Positions 1 through 6,145 of a stretch of 8,338 nucleotides of DNA are shown here, one piece after another. The DNA lies in the NCBI GenBank assembly GCA_017883105.1, contig JADGOF010000078.1, positions 1 to 8,338 on the forward strand, given 5' to 3'. The notes under the pieces are model-generated. The model saw only the letters and a program-made list of their open reading frames with translations, ran no database searches and had not been told where the DNA came from. The number at the start of each line of letters is the position of its first letter. Position 1 is the stretch's first letter. A program made the position numbers and the translations under genes. The stretch is from Acidimicrobiales bacterium (GTDB taxonomy: Bacteria; Actinomycetota; Acidimicrobiia; Acidimicrobiales; RAAP-2).

Positions 1-46
1 TTCAGTCATCCGAGACGGGGTCCGGGCCACAGAGGCGATCCTGTGA

Positions 47-664
47 CGAGTCCAATTTCTGTCCTTTCGGCGGAGGCCAGTAAAACAGCACTCACCTAGA
101 GCCAAGCAGTCCGCCGGCCCTGTCGGAGAACCCGCCGGAGACGAGGTCTCGTTGCAGACGATTGCCGATCGGCTCTCCGGAATTGAGGCACAACTACAGC
201 GCCCGGTACCCCCGACGTAGCCGGGCGAAGCTTGGGTGCCCCACTTCGCCGGGTGGACCCACTCCAGGGACGTGACCCTCCCAGGCGGTCAGGCGATCTG
301 GAGATTCGGGGCCCAGCCACTCTATGGACAGGAGCCCGGGCTCGGTATCGACACGCCAGAAGGCCGGGCCACGTGGTGGGAGACCCAAGGCAGAGGCAAC
401 GGCGGTGGTTGAGGGCTACCGCGGGCGGCAGCGACTGGCAACCAGCACCGAGTTGGCGACCCACCTCGACCTGTAACCCACGCCGTCGGACATCTCTGAC
501 TACTGCATCGTTGTCGAGATCTGTGCCGCCAACTCAGCGAAGCGGAGAAGAATCTTCGGAATGACACCGCTTTTGATGATGCACTCTCTACCATTGCCTC
601 GGGTAGAGGTGCATGGAAGTGGGCGCTTCCCTGCCGACGTGGAGGTGGTTCGTGGTCGCACTAG
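47..664 (+). pseudogene. possible decayed coding fragments upstream of the mau-like operon
   Basis: No intact gene is seen in the first 612 bases, but parts of the plus strand read like protein. One frame is open from 47 to a TAG at 218-220 (ending in a helix-like stretch, IADRLSGIEAQLQ). It continues in the same frame as a Trp-rich stretch (HFAGWTHSRD, QAIWRFGAQPLYG, ATWWE) to a TGA at 410-412. Another frame then looks coding (VVEGYRGRQRLATSTELATH) to a TAA at 474-476, followed by SDYCIVVEICAAN. Back in the first frame, SEAEKNLRNDTAFDDALSTI runs to a TAG at 662-664, inside the next gene. This could be one gene broken by stops and frameshifts, or chance openness in GC-rich intergenic DNA. I do not recognise a family. 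A 59-residue ORF from GTG 233 to 412 is possible but has no clear ribosome binding site. Confidence 0.25.
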
Positions 665-1509
665 TGATTGTTCTGTGCATCGTCGTATTGTTGTTGGGGG
701 TGCTCGTGGCCGGCCTCCTGCGCAGCCACGCGGACATCCTGAAGGGGCTCCACGACCTCGGAGCCGGCGTAGGGGAGCCGAGTGGCGCCCACGACGCCCA
801 TGCCCACGATCACAATGGGTCCTCTCCCTCCGGATCGAGCCCCGTCTCGGTCCCCTTGACCATGGGCCCACCATTGCCCGGGGAACGCAGCTCGACCTCG
901 GCGCCCACCATTGCCGGGATCACGCCGTCCGGTGACGCCCTCGCCATCGCCCCGGCCACCGGAGACCAGCTGACGCTGCTGGCATTCCTCTCATCGGGAT
1001 GCGCAACCTGCGCCGGCTTCTGGAAGGCCTTCAAGCAGTCGGAGCAGCTCGGTCTTCCCGTGGACACCCGCCTGGTGGTGGTCACCAAGGGCCCGGAGAT
1101 GGAGATCCCCTGGGAGGTGGCCGCCCAGGCCTCCTCGGCGGTGCCGGTGGTGATGTCGACGGAAGCCTGGGGTGACTACGAGGTCCCAGGCTCGCCTTTC
1201 TTTGTCCTGGTCGACGGTGCCTCTGGCCGACGAATCGGGGAGGGTGTGGCCAATCGGTTCGAGCAGGTGGTGGAACTGGTTCGACGGGCGGCTGTCGATG
1301 CACGGGAGTTCAACGTGGGGAGCCGGAGCCGGGCCCACGCCGAAGGCCTCGACGGGCCCGAGCGCGAGTTGGCCAATGACCGGGAGTTGATGGCAGCCGG
1401 CATCTTCCCGGGCGACCCGAGCCTCTATCCAACCTCCCTCGCGGACATCTACGGTCCCGACGGACACGACAAACCTCCTCTCGACACGCCAATCAGGAAG
1501 GCCGGCTGA
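613..1509 (+). CDS. MauD-like membrane-anchored thioredoxin-fold protein
   Basis: 298 residues. One membrane segment (about 12-36) anchors it, followed by a His/Asp-rich linker (HDAHAHDH near 60-67) and a redoxin/TlpA-type domain (about 88-225). The redox motif is C130-A-T-C133 after a hydrophobic strand (LTLLAFLSS), and the likely cis-proline is P195, just before the strand FFVLVDG. The domain should face the outside of the membrane. In methylamine utilisation clusters MauD is a protein of this kind, needed with MauE to form the disulfides of the MauA light chain; a MauE-like gene and a MauA-like gene follow here, so a thiol-disulfide role on that exported protein is the natural reading (inference). 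The tail (about 230-298) is charged and unusual. The ATG at 613 has AGAGG at 605-609, a rather short spacing. First gene of a compact plus-strand operon; the next start lies two bases after this stop. A plain TlpA-like reductase is the alternative. Confidence 0.8.
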   Translation: MEVGASLPTWRWFVVALVIVLCIVVLLLGVLVAGLLRSHADILKGLHDLGAGVGEPSGAHDAHAHDHNGSSPSGSSPVSVPLTMGPPLPGERSSTSAPTIAGITPSGDALAIAPATGDQLTLLAFLSSGCATCAGFWKAFKQSEQLGLPVDTRLVVVTKGPEMEIPWEVAAQASSAVPVVMSTEAWGDYEVPGSPFFVLVDGASGRRIGEGVANRFEQVVELVRRAAVDAREFNVGSRSRAHAEGLDGPERELANDRELMAAGIFPGDPSLYPTSLADIYGPDGHDKPPLDTPIRKAG

Positions 1510-1511
1510 CC

Positions 1512-2006
1512 GTGGCACTGCTGCGGGCCCATGGGATCGAAGCGCCACTGCCCAATGGGTTCGAAGGTCGTATCTTCGTGCGGCCCACCGTGGGGGACGA
1601 AGAGACCTATCCGGTCGCCCATTTCGCCACGTTCGCCCTTCCCGCGGAGGTGGGCGACTTCGGCTCCGGTGCAGTCAACCTGATGGGGGCAGACGACGTC
1701 TTCGCCGCCCTTTTCGAATACGGTCCAGCCAGTGTCGGAACCCGCCTCTTCGCGCGGCAGGGCATGCCCCGCTCGCTGGCCACCTCCGATTTTCGACCGT
1801 ACGTGCTGCGGCGGGGCCTTGGTGGACAGTCGGGAACCCAGTGGTTCTTCACCGAGGCCGGTCGGCCCTTCACCCTCTACGTGGTGCTCGGGAGCCACGC
1901 GCGCCGAGGTGTGTTGGTTCTCAAGGCGAACACGCTGCTCACCAATGTGGCAATCAGCCCTTCGTCCCTGGCGTCCCCGACACAAGTTGGCGCCCCATGG
2001 AACTGA
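1512..2006 (+). CDS. conserved-looking protein of unknown function, between the mauD-like and mauE-like genes
   Basis: 164 residues from a GTG start. AGGAAGG at 1495-1501, inside the end of the preceding gene, is a plausible ribosome binding site; the stop of that gene (TGA) and this GTG are two bases apart, indicating translational coupling. No signal peptide, no membrane segment and no cysteine are visible, so it is probably cytoplasmic. The sequence alternates beta-like stretches (GRIFVRPTVG, FTLYVVLGS, RGVLVLKANTLL) with glycine-rich turns, suggesting a small alpha/beta or all-beta fold. I do not recognise the family. Its placement inside a redox/export operon suggests a role with the cysteine-rich product, such as a chaperone or regulator for the Tat substrate before export, but nothing in the sequence proves this. 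The protein reads well throughout and keeps the high-GC third-position pattern of its neighbours, so it is likely a real gene. Confidence 0.72.
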   Translation: MALLRAHGIEAPLPNGFEGRIFVRPTVGDEETYPVAHFATFALPAEVGDFGSGAVNLMGADDVFAALFEYGPASVGTRLFARQGMPRSLATSDFRPYVLRRGLGGQSGTQWFFTEAGRPFTLYVVLGSHARRGVLVLKANTLLTNVAISPSSLASPTQVGAPWN

Positions 2007-2055
2007 ACCGCCGGTCGGGTGTGTCACCTGTGTCACGCGGTTCCGAGGTTCTGTC

Positions 2056-2610
2056 GTGCAGTTGATCGGCCCCTATCTCGTCGGGTGCGCCCTGTTGGTG
2101 GTAGCCGGAGTGGCGAAGGCCATTCGGCCGGACGACACCACCCGCGCCCTCGCGGCAGTCATTTACGTCCCCGCACGGCATCTTCGCTGGATCATCCGGG
2201 TCGGCTCGATCATCGAGGCGGCGCTCGGGATGGTGGCCCTGCTGGTTCCCCGCACCATGACGGCCGGACTGGTGGCGGTGTCTTACCTCGTGTTCGCCGG
2301 GGCAGTGGCCTTTGCCCGATCCAAGGGCGGAGCCATCGCCAGTTGTGGCTGCTTCGGGACTCCTGACACGCCAGCCACCATGCTCCATGTGGTCATCAAC
2401 AGCGGCTTGGCGATCTCGGCGGTCGTGGTCGCACTGGCCGGACCAACTGGTTCGATCGCCTCCGTCCTGTCCGAACAGCCCATCCACGGCATCCCGTTGG
2501 TCGCGGCGAGCGCACTCTGCGGGTGGCTCACCTACCTGGCCATCGCTGCGATGGCCAGGCTCGATGCAGCCCGGCGCCTGCTCGGGATCTCGTTTCGACC
2601 ACCACGCTGA
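2056..2610 (+). CDS. mauE: MauE/DoxX-like redox-associated membrane protein
   Basis: 184 residues, with four or so hydrophobic segments (about 5-22, 46-64, 68-86, 111-129, and another near 145-166). Its hallmark is C97-G-C99-F-G after a hydrophobic segment, the CGCFG motif typical of MauE (PF07291, related to DoxX). MauE works with MauD in forming or shuffling the disulfides of the methylamine dehydrogenase light chain at the outer face of the membrane. Two further cysteines (C11, C155) could take part in electron passage across the membrane. I chose GTG 2056 because the first hydrophobic segment begins right after it and GAGG at 2045-2048 sits at good distance. The same frame is open further upstream, but there it overlaps the preceding gene and has no start with a good binding site. 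The next gene begins 26 bases after this stop. The family is clear; the substrate is inferred to be the protein encoded next. Confidence 0.82.
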   Translation: MQLIGPYLVGCALLVVAGVAKAIRPDDTTRALAAVIYVPARHLRWIIRVGSIIEAALGMVALLVPRTMTAGLVAVSYLVFAGAVAFARSKGGAIASCGCFGTPDTPATMLHVVINSGLAISAVVVALAGPTGSIASVLSEQPIHGIPLVAASALCGWLTYLAIAAMARLDAARRLLGISFRPPR

Positions 2611-2636
2611 GCTGACCTCCCGATGAAGAGGATTCC

Positions 2637-4061
2637 ATGACGACAACCCTGGTCGAACGAGCATCAAGTTTCCTCGGGTCGAGGATCTCGCGCCGCAGCT
2701 TCATCAACCGATCGGCCTATGCCGGCAGCGCGGTGGCCATCGGTGCCGGCCTCGATCTTGTGCTGAAGCCGGGGACGGCGTACGGAGCGATCTGCACCTG
2801 TGGGAACGGGAACTGCGGATGCGGATCACTGTGCTGTGCCGGTTTTACCGATTTCTGCTGTTCGATTAACAACGGGTACAACTTCTGCCCGGCTGATGCG
2901 GTGATGGGCGGCTGGTGGAAGGCGGACAACTCCTCGTACTGCGGCGGGGCCCGCTACTACATGGACTGCCATGCCACGTGCCAGTGCGACACCGGCTGCG
3001 GAAACGGTTGGGGATTCTGTGAGCCGGCATGCGACGGAGTCAGCTGCGGATGCGGACCCGGCGGGTGTAACTCCTATGTCACCGGGTGCTTTCAATTCCG
3101 CTACGGGCAGTGCAACCAGAACGTGGACTGTATCGGCCGTATCGTGTGCCGTGTCGTCTCCTGCGTCCCGCCCTGGACGGTGGACCCGACCTGTACGACG
3201 ACCAACGCGCAGGACAACAGCACCGCGGAACAGAATGTCGCTTGTTGGACCGCCGCCCCTCCCTCCCCGCCCCCGCCCCCCTGCCACTCAGTGCAGACCA
3301 AGTGCCAGGCCATCGGCATCGCACCGAGCGCAGACGGGGCGGGCTACGGCATAGTGACCTCGTTCGGCAAATTGTTGGCCTTTGGCGACTTTCCGAACGT
3401 GGGGGACGAGTCGGGAGCGACCCTTGTCCGACCGATGGTGGGGATCGCCGAGCGTTCGGCCGGCGGCTACTACCTGGTTGCTGCGGACGGCGGCATCTTC
3501 GCCTACAACGCCCCGTACCTCGGCTCGATGGGTGGCCATCCCCTCAATGCACCGATGGTGGGAATGGCGTGTACGCCGAGCGGCAAGGGCTACTGGACCG
3601 TGGCCTCGGACGGCGGCATCTTCGCCTTTGGTGACGCCCAGTTCTTCGGCTCGATGGGTGGCCAGCAGCTGAATCAGCCGATCGTGGGCATGGCCGCGTC
3701 CCCCACCGGCAAGGGGTACTGGTTCGTCGCAGCCGACGGCGGCATCTTCGCCTTCGGCGACGCCAAGTTCGCCGGCTCCATGGGCGGCCAGCAGCTGAAT
3801 CAGCCGATCGTGGGCATGGCCGCGTCCCCCAACGGCAAGGGGTACTGGTTCGTCGCAGCCGACGGCGGCATCTTCGCCTTCGGCGACGCCAAGTTCGCCG
3901 GCTCCATGGGCGGCCAGCACCTGAACAAGCCCATCGTGGGTATGGCGTCGCCGGCGGTGACCACCCGACTAGGCGCCCCCAGCCAGTCGGGCTACTGGCT
4001 GGTGGCTCAGGATGGAGGCATCTTCGCCTTCGACGCTTCCTTCCACGGTTCACCCGCCTGA
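2637..4061 (+). CDS. Tat-exported cysteine-rich protein: methylamine dehydrogenase light-chain-like domain fused to six 42-residue repeats
   Basis: 474 residues with three parts. (1) A long N-terminal leader with a twin-arginine motif S-R19-R20-S-F-I and a hydrophobic stretch (about 27-43), probably cleaved near 48-52. (2) A domain with 28 cysteines between C53 and C223. It resembles the methylamine dehydrogenase light chain (PF02975): C74-C75-S, then C84-P, W93-W94 about ten residues later, and Y-M-D110-C111, matching C36/C38, C46-P, W57 and D76-C77 of the Paracoccus light chain. The second cofactor tryptophan (W108, before C109-F) appears to be glycine here (G150 before C151-F). (3) A proline linker (about 206-216) and six repeats (226-474) with the core GYWxVAxDGGIFAFGDAxFxGS, perhaps a beta-propeller. 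AAGAGGA at 2626-2632 precedes the ATG. Surrounding mauD-, mauE- and mauF-like genes fit a need for disulfide formation. The light-chain relationship is a hand alignment; enzymatic function is not shown. Confidence 0.8.
   Translation: MTTTLVERASSFLGSRISRRSFINRSAYAGSAVAIGAGLDLVLKPGTAYGAICTCGNGNCGCGSLCCAGFTDFCCSINNGYNFCPADAVMGGWWKADNSSYCGGARYYMDCHATCQCDTGCGNGWGFCEPACDGVSCGCGPGGCNSYVTGCFQFRYGQCNQNVDCIGRIVCRVVSCVPPWTVDPTCTTTNAQDNSTAEQNVACWTAAPPSPPPPPCHSVQTKCQAIGIAPSADGAGYGIVTSFGKLLAFGDFPNVGDESGATLVRPMVGIAERSAGGYYLVAADGGIFAYNAPYLGSMGGHPLNAPMVGMACTPSGKGYWTVASDGGIFAFGDAQFFGSMGGQQLNQPIVGMAASPTGKGYWFVAADGGIFAFGDAKFAGSMGGQQLNQPIVGMAASPNGKGYWFVAADGGIFAFGDAKFAGSMGGQHLNKPIVGMASPAVTTRLGAPSQSGYWLVAQDGGIFAFDASFHGSPA
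2691..2790 (+). other. twin-arginine (Tat) signal region
   Basis: Residues about 19-51 of the cysteine-rich protein: two arginines followed by S-F-I, then a hydrophobic stretch rich in Ala and Gly (SAYAGSAVAIGAGLDLVL) and a small-residue cleavage zone near GTAYGA. The extended leader before the arginines (18 residues) recalls the long leaders of methylamine dehydrogenase light chains. The predicted cleavage site is approximate. Confidence 0.75.
3312..4058 (+). repeat. six tandem 42-residue coding repeats
   Basis: Units start at residues 226, 268, 308, 350, 392 and 434 (DNA 3312, 3438, 3558, 3684, 3810 and 3936) and are 40-42 residues long. The first and last are the most diverged. The shared core is VGMAxSPxGKGYWxVAxDGGIFAFGDAxFxGSMGG. 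The length and the aromatic/glycine pattern fit beta-propeller blades, but a different beta-repeat fold is possible. Such repeats are common as C-terminal modules of secreted actinobacterial proteins, from memory. Confidence 0.85.
3662..3913 (+). repeat. nearly identical 126-bp direct tandem repeat
   Basis: Bases 3662-3787 and 3788-3913 match at 125 of 126 positions by direct reading. The only difference is C at 3706 against A at 3832, changing Thr to Asn. The flanking units differ at many silent sites, so this pair reflects a recent duplication or gene conversion within the repeat domain. Confidence 0.93.
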
Positions 4062-4107
4062 CCGCGACTCCCGACCTCTGCTCACTCTCGTTCGCCAAAG
4101 GAGCCCA

Positions 4108-4941
4108 ATGACCATCTGGATCAGTGCTGTTGCCGCCATGGTGGCCGTGGCCGCCGCCATGCGCTCGACGTGGTCACCGTGTGGACTGTCGATGCTCTCG
4201 ACCATCACGCCGCTGAGCGAGCGGGCGCGGGGCCACTCCTACCGGGCCACGACAACATGGTTCGTCGTCGGGTCGACCGTAGGTGGGCTGACGATCGGAG
4301 TGGTGATGGCGCTGCTGGCCGGGGGGGTCCGTGCCCTGCATCTGTCGTCGCCCACGCTCGGTTCGGCGGCCATCGGTGCCGCGCTCGTCGCCTTCGGATC
4401 CGACCTCGGTATCGGCGGCCTCCGGCTTCCGATCCACCACCGTCAGGTGAACGAGCGTTGGCTCGACCACTACCGCCCGTGGGTTTACGGCGCAGGATTC
4501 GGTTGGCAGATCGGCACCGGCTTGGCCACCTACATCACCACTGCGGCTGTCTACCTGATGCTGACCCTCGGTGCCCTCACCACCAACCCGGCGGTGGCCC
4601 TGGCCCTCGGGACGGGCTTCGGTGCCCTCCGCGGCCTGGCCGTGCTCCTCACCCGCAACCTGTCGACACCGACCGAACTGCTGGCCTTCCACCGTCGGTT
4701 TGCCGCAGCCGGCCCAACCGTGGGGTGGGCGGTGGTCGCCGTTGAAGCCGTGGTCACCCTCATGTTGGTCGGATACGTCTGGTCCCTGGTCGCCATGATT
4801 GTGTTCGCCGGTGTGGCCGCTCTCGCCGGACTCGCTGCTCTCGCAGTCAGACGGCGGTCCGCGTCAACTTCTGTGGCCGGGGAGGACGACCTTCGCCCGC
4901 ACGAGGTACACAGGCCCGACTACTCCGGCCGACCGGGCTGA
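4108..4941 (+). CDS. mauF: MauF-like polytopic membrane protein (DsbD/CcdA-related)
   Basis: 277 residues, mostly hydrophobic, with about six or seven membrane segments (about 3-18, 50-71, 85-101, 129-155, 162-182, 203-224, 226-247) and a charged cytoplasmic-looking tail. Near the first segment it has W-S-P-C25-G-L-S-M-L, the pattern I associate with MauF, a membrane protein of methylamine utilisation clusters distantly related to DsbD/CcdA thiol transporters. C25 is the only cysteine, so the classical two-cysteine relay within the membrane cannot operate as in DsbD. ATG 4108 is chosen for AAAGGAG at 4097-4103, four bases upstream, and because the hydrophobic segment begins at once; the frame is open further upstream but there overlaps the preceding gene. 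It is the last gene of the operon, 46 bases after the cysteine-rich protein, whose maturation or export it presumably supports (inference). Confident as a membrane protein; the MauF assignment rests on one motif, the context and overall topology. Confidence 0.72.
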   Translation: MTIWISAVAAMVAVAAAMRSTWSPCGLSMLSTITPLSERARGHSYRATTTWFVVGSTVGGLTIGVVMALLAGGVRALHLSSPTLGSAAIGAALVAFGSDLGIGGLRLPIHHRQVNERWLDHYRPWVYGAGFGWQIGTGLATYITTAAVYLMLTLGALTTNPAVALALGTGFGALRGLAVLLTRNLSTPTELLAFHRRFAAAGPTVGWAVVAVEAVVTLMLVGYVWSLVAMIVFAGVAALAGLAALAVRRRSASTSVAGEDDLRPHEVHRPDYSGRPG

Positions 4942-4955
4942 GCCCACTGCCGGAG
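4923..4955. terminator. nested hairpin between convergent genes
   Basis: CTCCGGC (4923-4929) pairs with GCCGGAG (4949-4955), and inside the loop GGGC (4935-4938) pairs with GCCC (4942-4945) around the TGA stop of the mauF-like gene. It lies where that gene meets the minus-strand Lgt-like gene (stop at 4968), so it could end transcription from both sides. There is no T-run, so an intrinsic terminator of the usual kind is not proven. Confidence 0.4.
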
Positions 4956-4967
4956 GGGCCCGATCGT

Positions 4968-5972
4968 TCAGGCATCTTCCGAGAGGCCGGGTGCGGCAGA
5001 TGGCGATCCCACAGGGGTCGCGTCATCGGTCGGATCGGTCATTTCGTGGACGTCCGGATCGGTGAGTTCCTGACCATCGGCGGTCCCGTATCTGATGCCA
5101 CGGTTCTCGCCCCGTCGCCAGCGCTGGAGTGGGCCGATCCGGGTGATCAGGAGGATCGCCCCCACAGTGGCCAGGCCGATCCCGGCGCCCTGGACCAGCA
5201 GGGAACCGAGGTGGCTGTCCTCGCCCAGCCAGAGGTGCTCGTCGAGGAAGCGTTCGATGCCCCAGAGCACCATCCCCACACCCAGCACGATGCCTGCCGG
5301 AGGGAGCACACCCGATGGGGGTGTACTGATCGGGACCCCCGTTGCACCCGGGTCGAGGGTTTCGACAGGTGCAGTGACATCGACCGGAGTCGGGGTGTTG
5401 GCGCGCAACCAACGCTCGACCAGCAAGAGGATGCCGAAGATGGCGAAGTCTTCCATGGCCTGGAAGATCGGCACCGGAAGCCGCTTCCCGACCTGACCGG
5501 CGTAGTACATGCCGAACCACTGGTTGGTCGGGTGCCCGCCACCGGCCACCATCAGCTGGGGGCCGAGCAAGCGACCCATACCCCAGCAGGCCATGAGCAC
5601 CGGCGCCATCAGGTCGGCGAACCGCATGGTCGCCAACTGGGGGCAGCGTCGCCGTTGGCTCACGATGGCCACGGGAACCGCCAGGAGGAGCCCCCCGAAC
5701 GACGAGAGCCCCCCTTGCCAGATGGCGAAGATCTGGCCTGGATACTTCGAGTAGAAGGAGAGGTTGGAGACGACGTGGAGGGCCCGGGCCCCCACGATGG
5801 CCGCCACGATCACCCACAGGAACATCCCGGTCACCCACTGCCAGGGGTAGCGGGCGTTGCGCAGCCTCCGCTCCGTGTAGCGCAGCCCGAACCAGAAGGT
5901 CAGGGCCAGTCCGATCCCGTAGGTGTGCACCTCGAGGAACCAGACGTGGAACGCGACGGGGATCGGTCTCAT
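4968..5972 (-). CDS. diverged Lgt-family (prolipoprotein diacylglyceryl transferase) membrane protein
   Basis: 334 residues from ATG 5972; a longer form from TTG 6071 (367 residues) is open but has no clear ribosome binding site. The pattern of about seven membrane segments, T-Y18-G-I-G near the N-terminus, WQGGLSSFGG (about 86-95), GMGRLLG (131-137) and R241-F-L-D-E245 fit PF01790. Lgt transfers diacylglycerol from phosphatidylglycerol to the lipobox cysteine of lipoproteins. By hand alignment with the E. coli enzyme, the Tyr and the late Arg/Glu pair remain, but His103 is replaced by F92, and the Asn and Glu of the GRxxNFxNxE signature are absent (GRLLGPQLMVAGGG follows instead). A Pro/Thr-rich insert (about 191-226) and an acidic hydrophilic tail (from about 290) are extra. 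It may be an inactive or repurposed paralogue. The gene is convergent with the mau-like operon and divergent from the SDR gene, so it is probably its own unit. Confidence 0.8.
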   Translation of the reverse strand: MRPIPVAFHVWFLEVHTYGIGLALTFWFGLRYTERRLRNARYPWQWVTGMFLWVIVAAIVGARALHVVSNLSFYSKYPGQIFAIWQGGLSSFGGLLLAVPVAIVSQRRRCPQLATMRFADLMAPVLMACWGMGRLLGPQLMVAGGGHPTNQWFGMYYAGQVGKRLPVPIFQAMEDFAIFGILLLVERWLRANTPTPVDVTAPVETLDPGATGVPISTPPSGVLPPAGIVLGVGMVLWGIERFLDEHLWLGEDSHLGSLLVQGAGIGLATVGAILLITRIGPLQRWRRGENRGIRYGTADGQELTDPDVHEMTDPTDDATPVGSPSAAPGLSEDA

Positions 5973-6145
5973 GAAGGAGTAGGTGTCATGGTCAATGGGC
6001 GCCTGATCCGAGACGCAATCGACGCGCTCCCAGTATGCCCCAGGTGCCCGGTAGGGTGACACCGGGGTCAACGGCGGGCGTCGGTGGGCACCAGAACCAG
6101 CGTTCCGACCACGACATCAGCCGAGACAATATGGGGGGGGGAACA
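5973..6145. promoter_or_regulatory. divergent intergenic region of the Lgt-like and SDR genes
   Basis: This 173-base gap separates two genes transcribed away from each other, so promoters for both should lie here. I see TTGACC-like hexamers on the minus strand (starting at 6071 and 5996) but no -10 box at proper spacing, so no precise promoter is called. A run of nine G lies at 6133-6141 next to the SDR start. Confidence 0.35.

Noticed and set aside
1732..2055. Longer N-terminus for the MauE-like protein
   Set aside because: The extra sequence overlaps the preceding gene and is Arg/Ser/Pro-rich without membrane character; GTG 2056 with GAGG upstream fits better.
3288..3920. Long open frame on the minus strand opposite the repeats, itself repetitive
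   Set aside because: It is the reverse reading of the 42-residue coding repeats; its repetition follows from the sense gene, and there is no start context.
3312..4058. CRISPR-like array
   Set aside because: The repeats are contiguous, in frame, 126 bases long and coding; there are no spacers.
2637..4061. Annotation as an active TTQ methylamine dehydrogenase light chain
   Set aside because: The second cofactor Trp appears missing, cysteine content is far higher, and no heavy chain or MauG is present in the window.
4012..4107. Longer N-terminus for the MauF-like protein
   Set aside because: It would overlap the end of the cysteine-rich gene; AAAGGAG just before ATG 4108 decides the start.
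5969..5989. Six-codon minus-strand mini-ORF (MTPTPS) whose TGA overlaps the ATG of the Lgt-like gene
   Set aside because: The overlap is neat, but there is no ribosome binding site before it and such short frames are frequent by chance.
5046..6059. 337-codon plus-strand open frame opposite the Lgt-like gene
   Set aside because: The minus strand gives a proper membrane protein with Lgt motifs; the plus frame is His/Arg/Pro-rich and matches no fold pattern, a GC-rich shadow.
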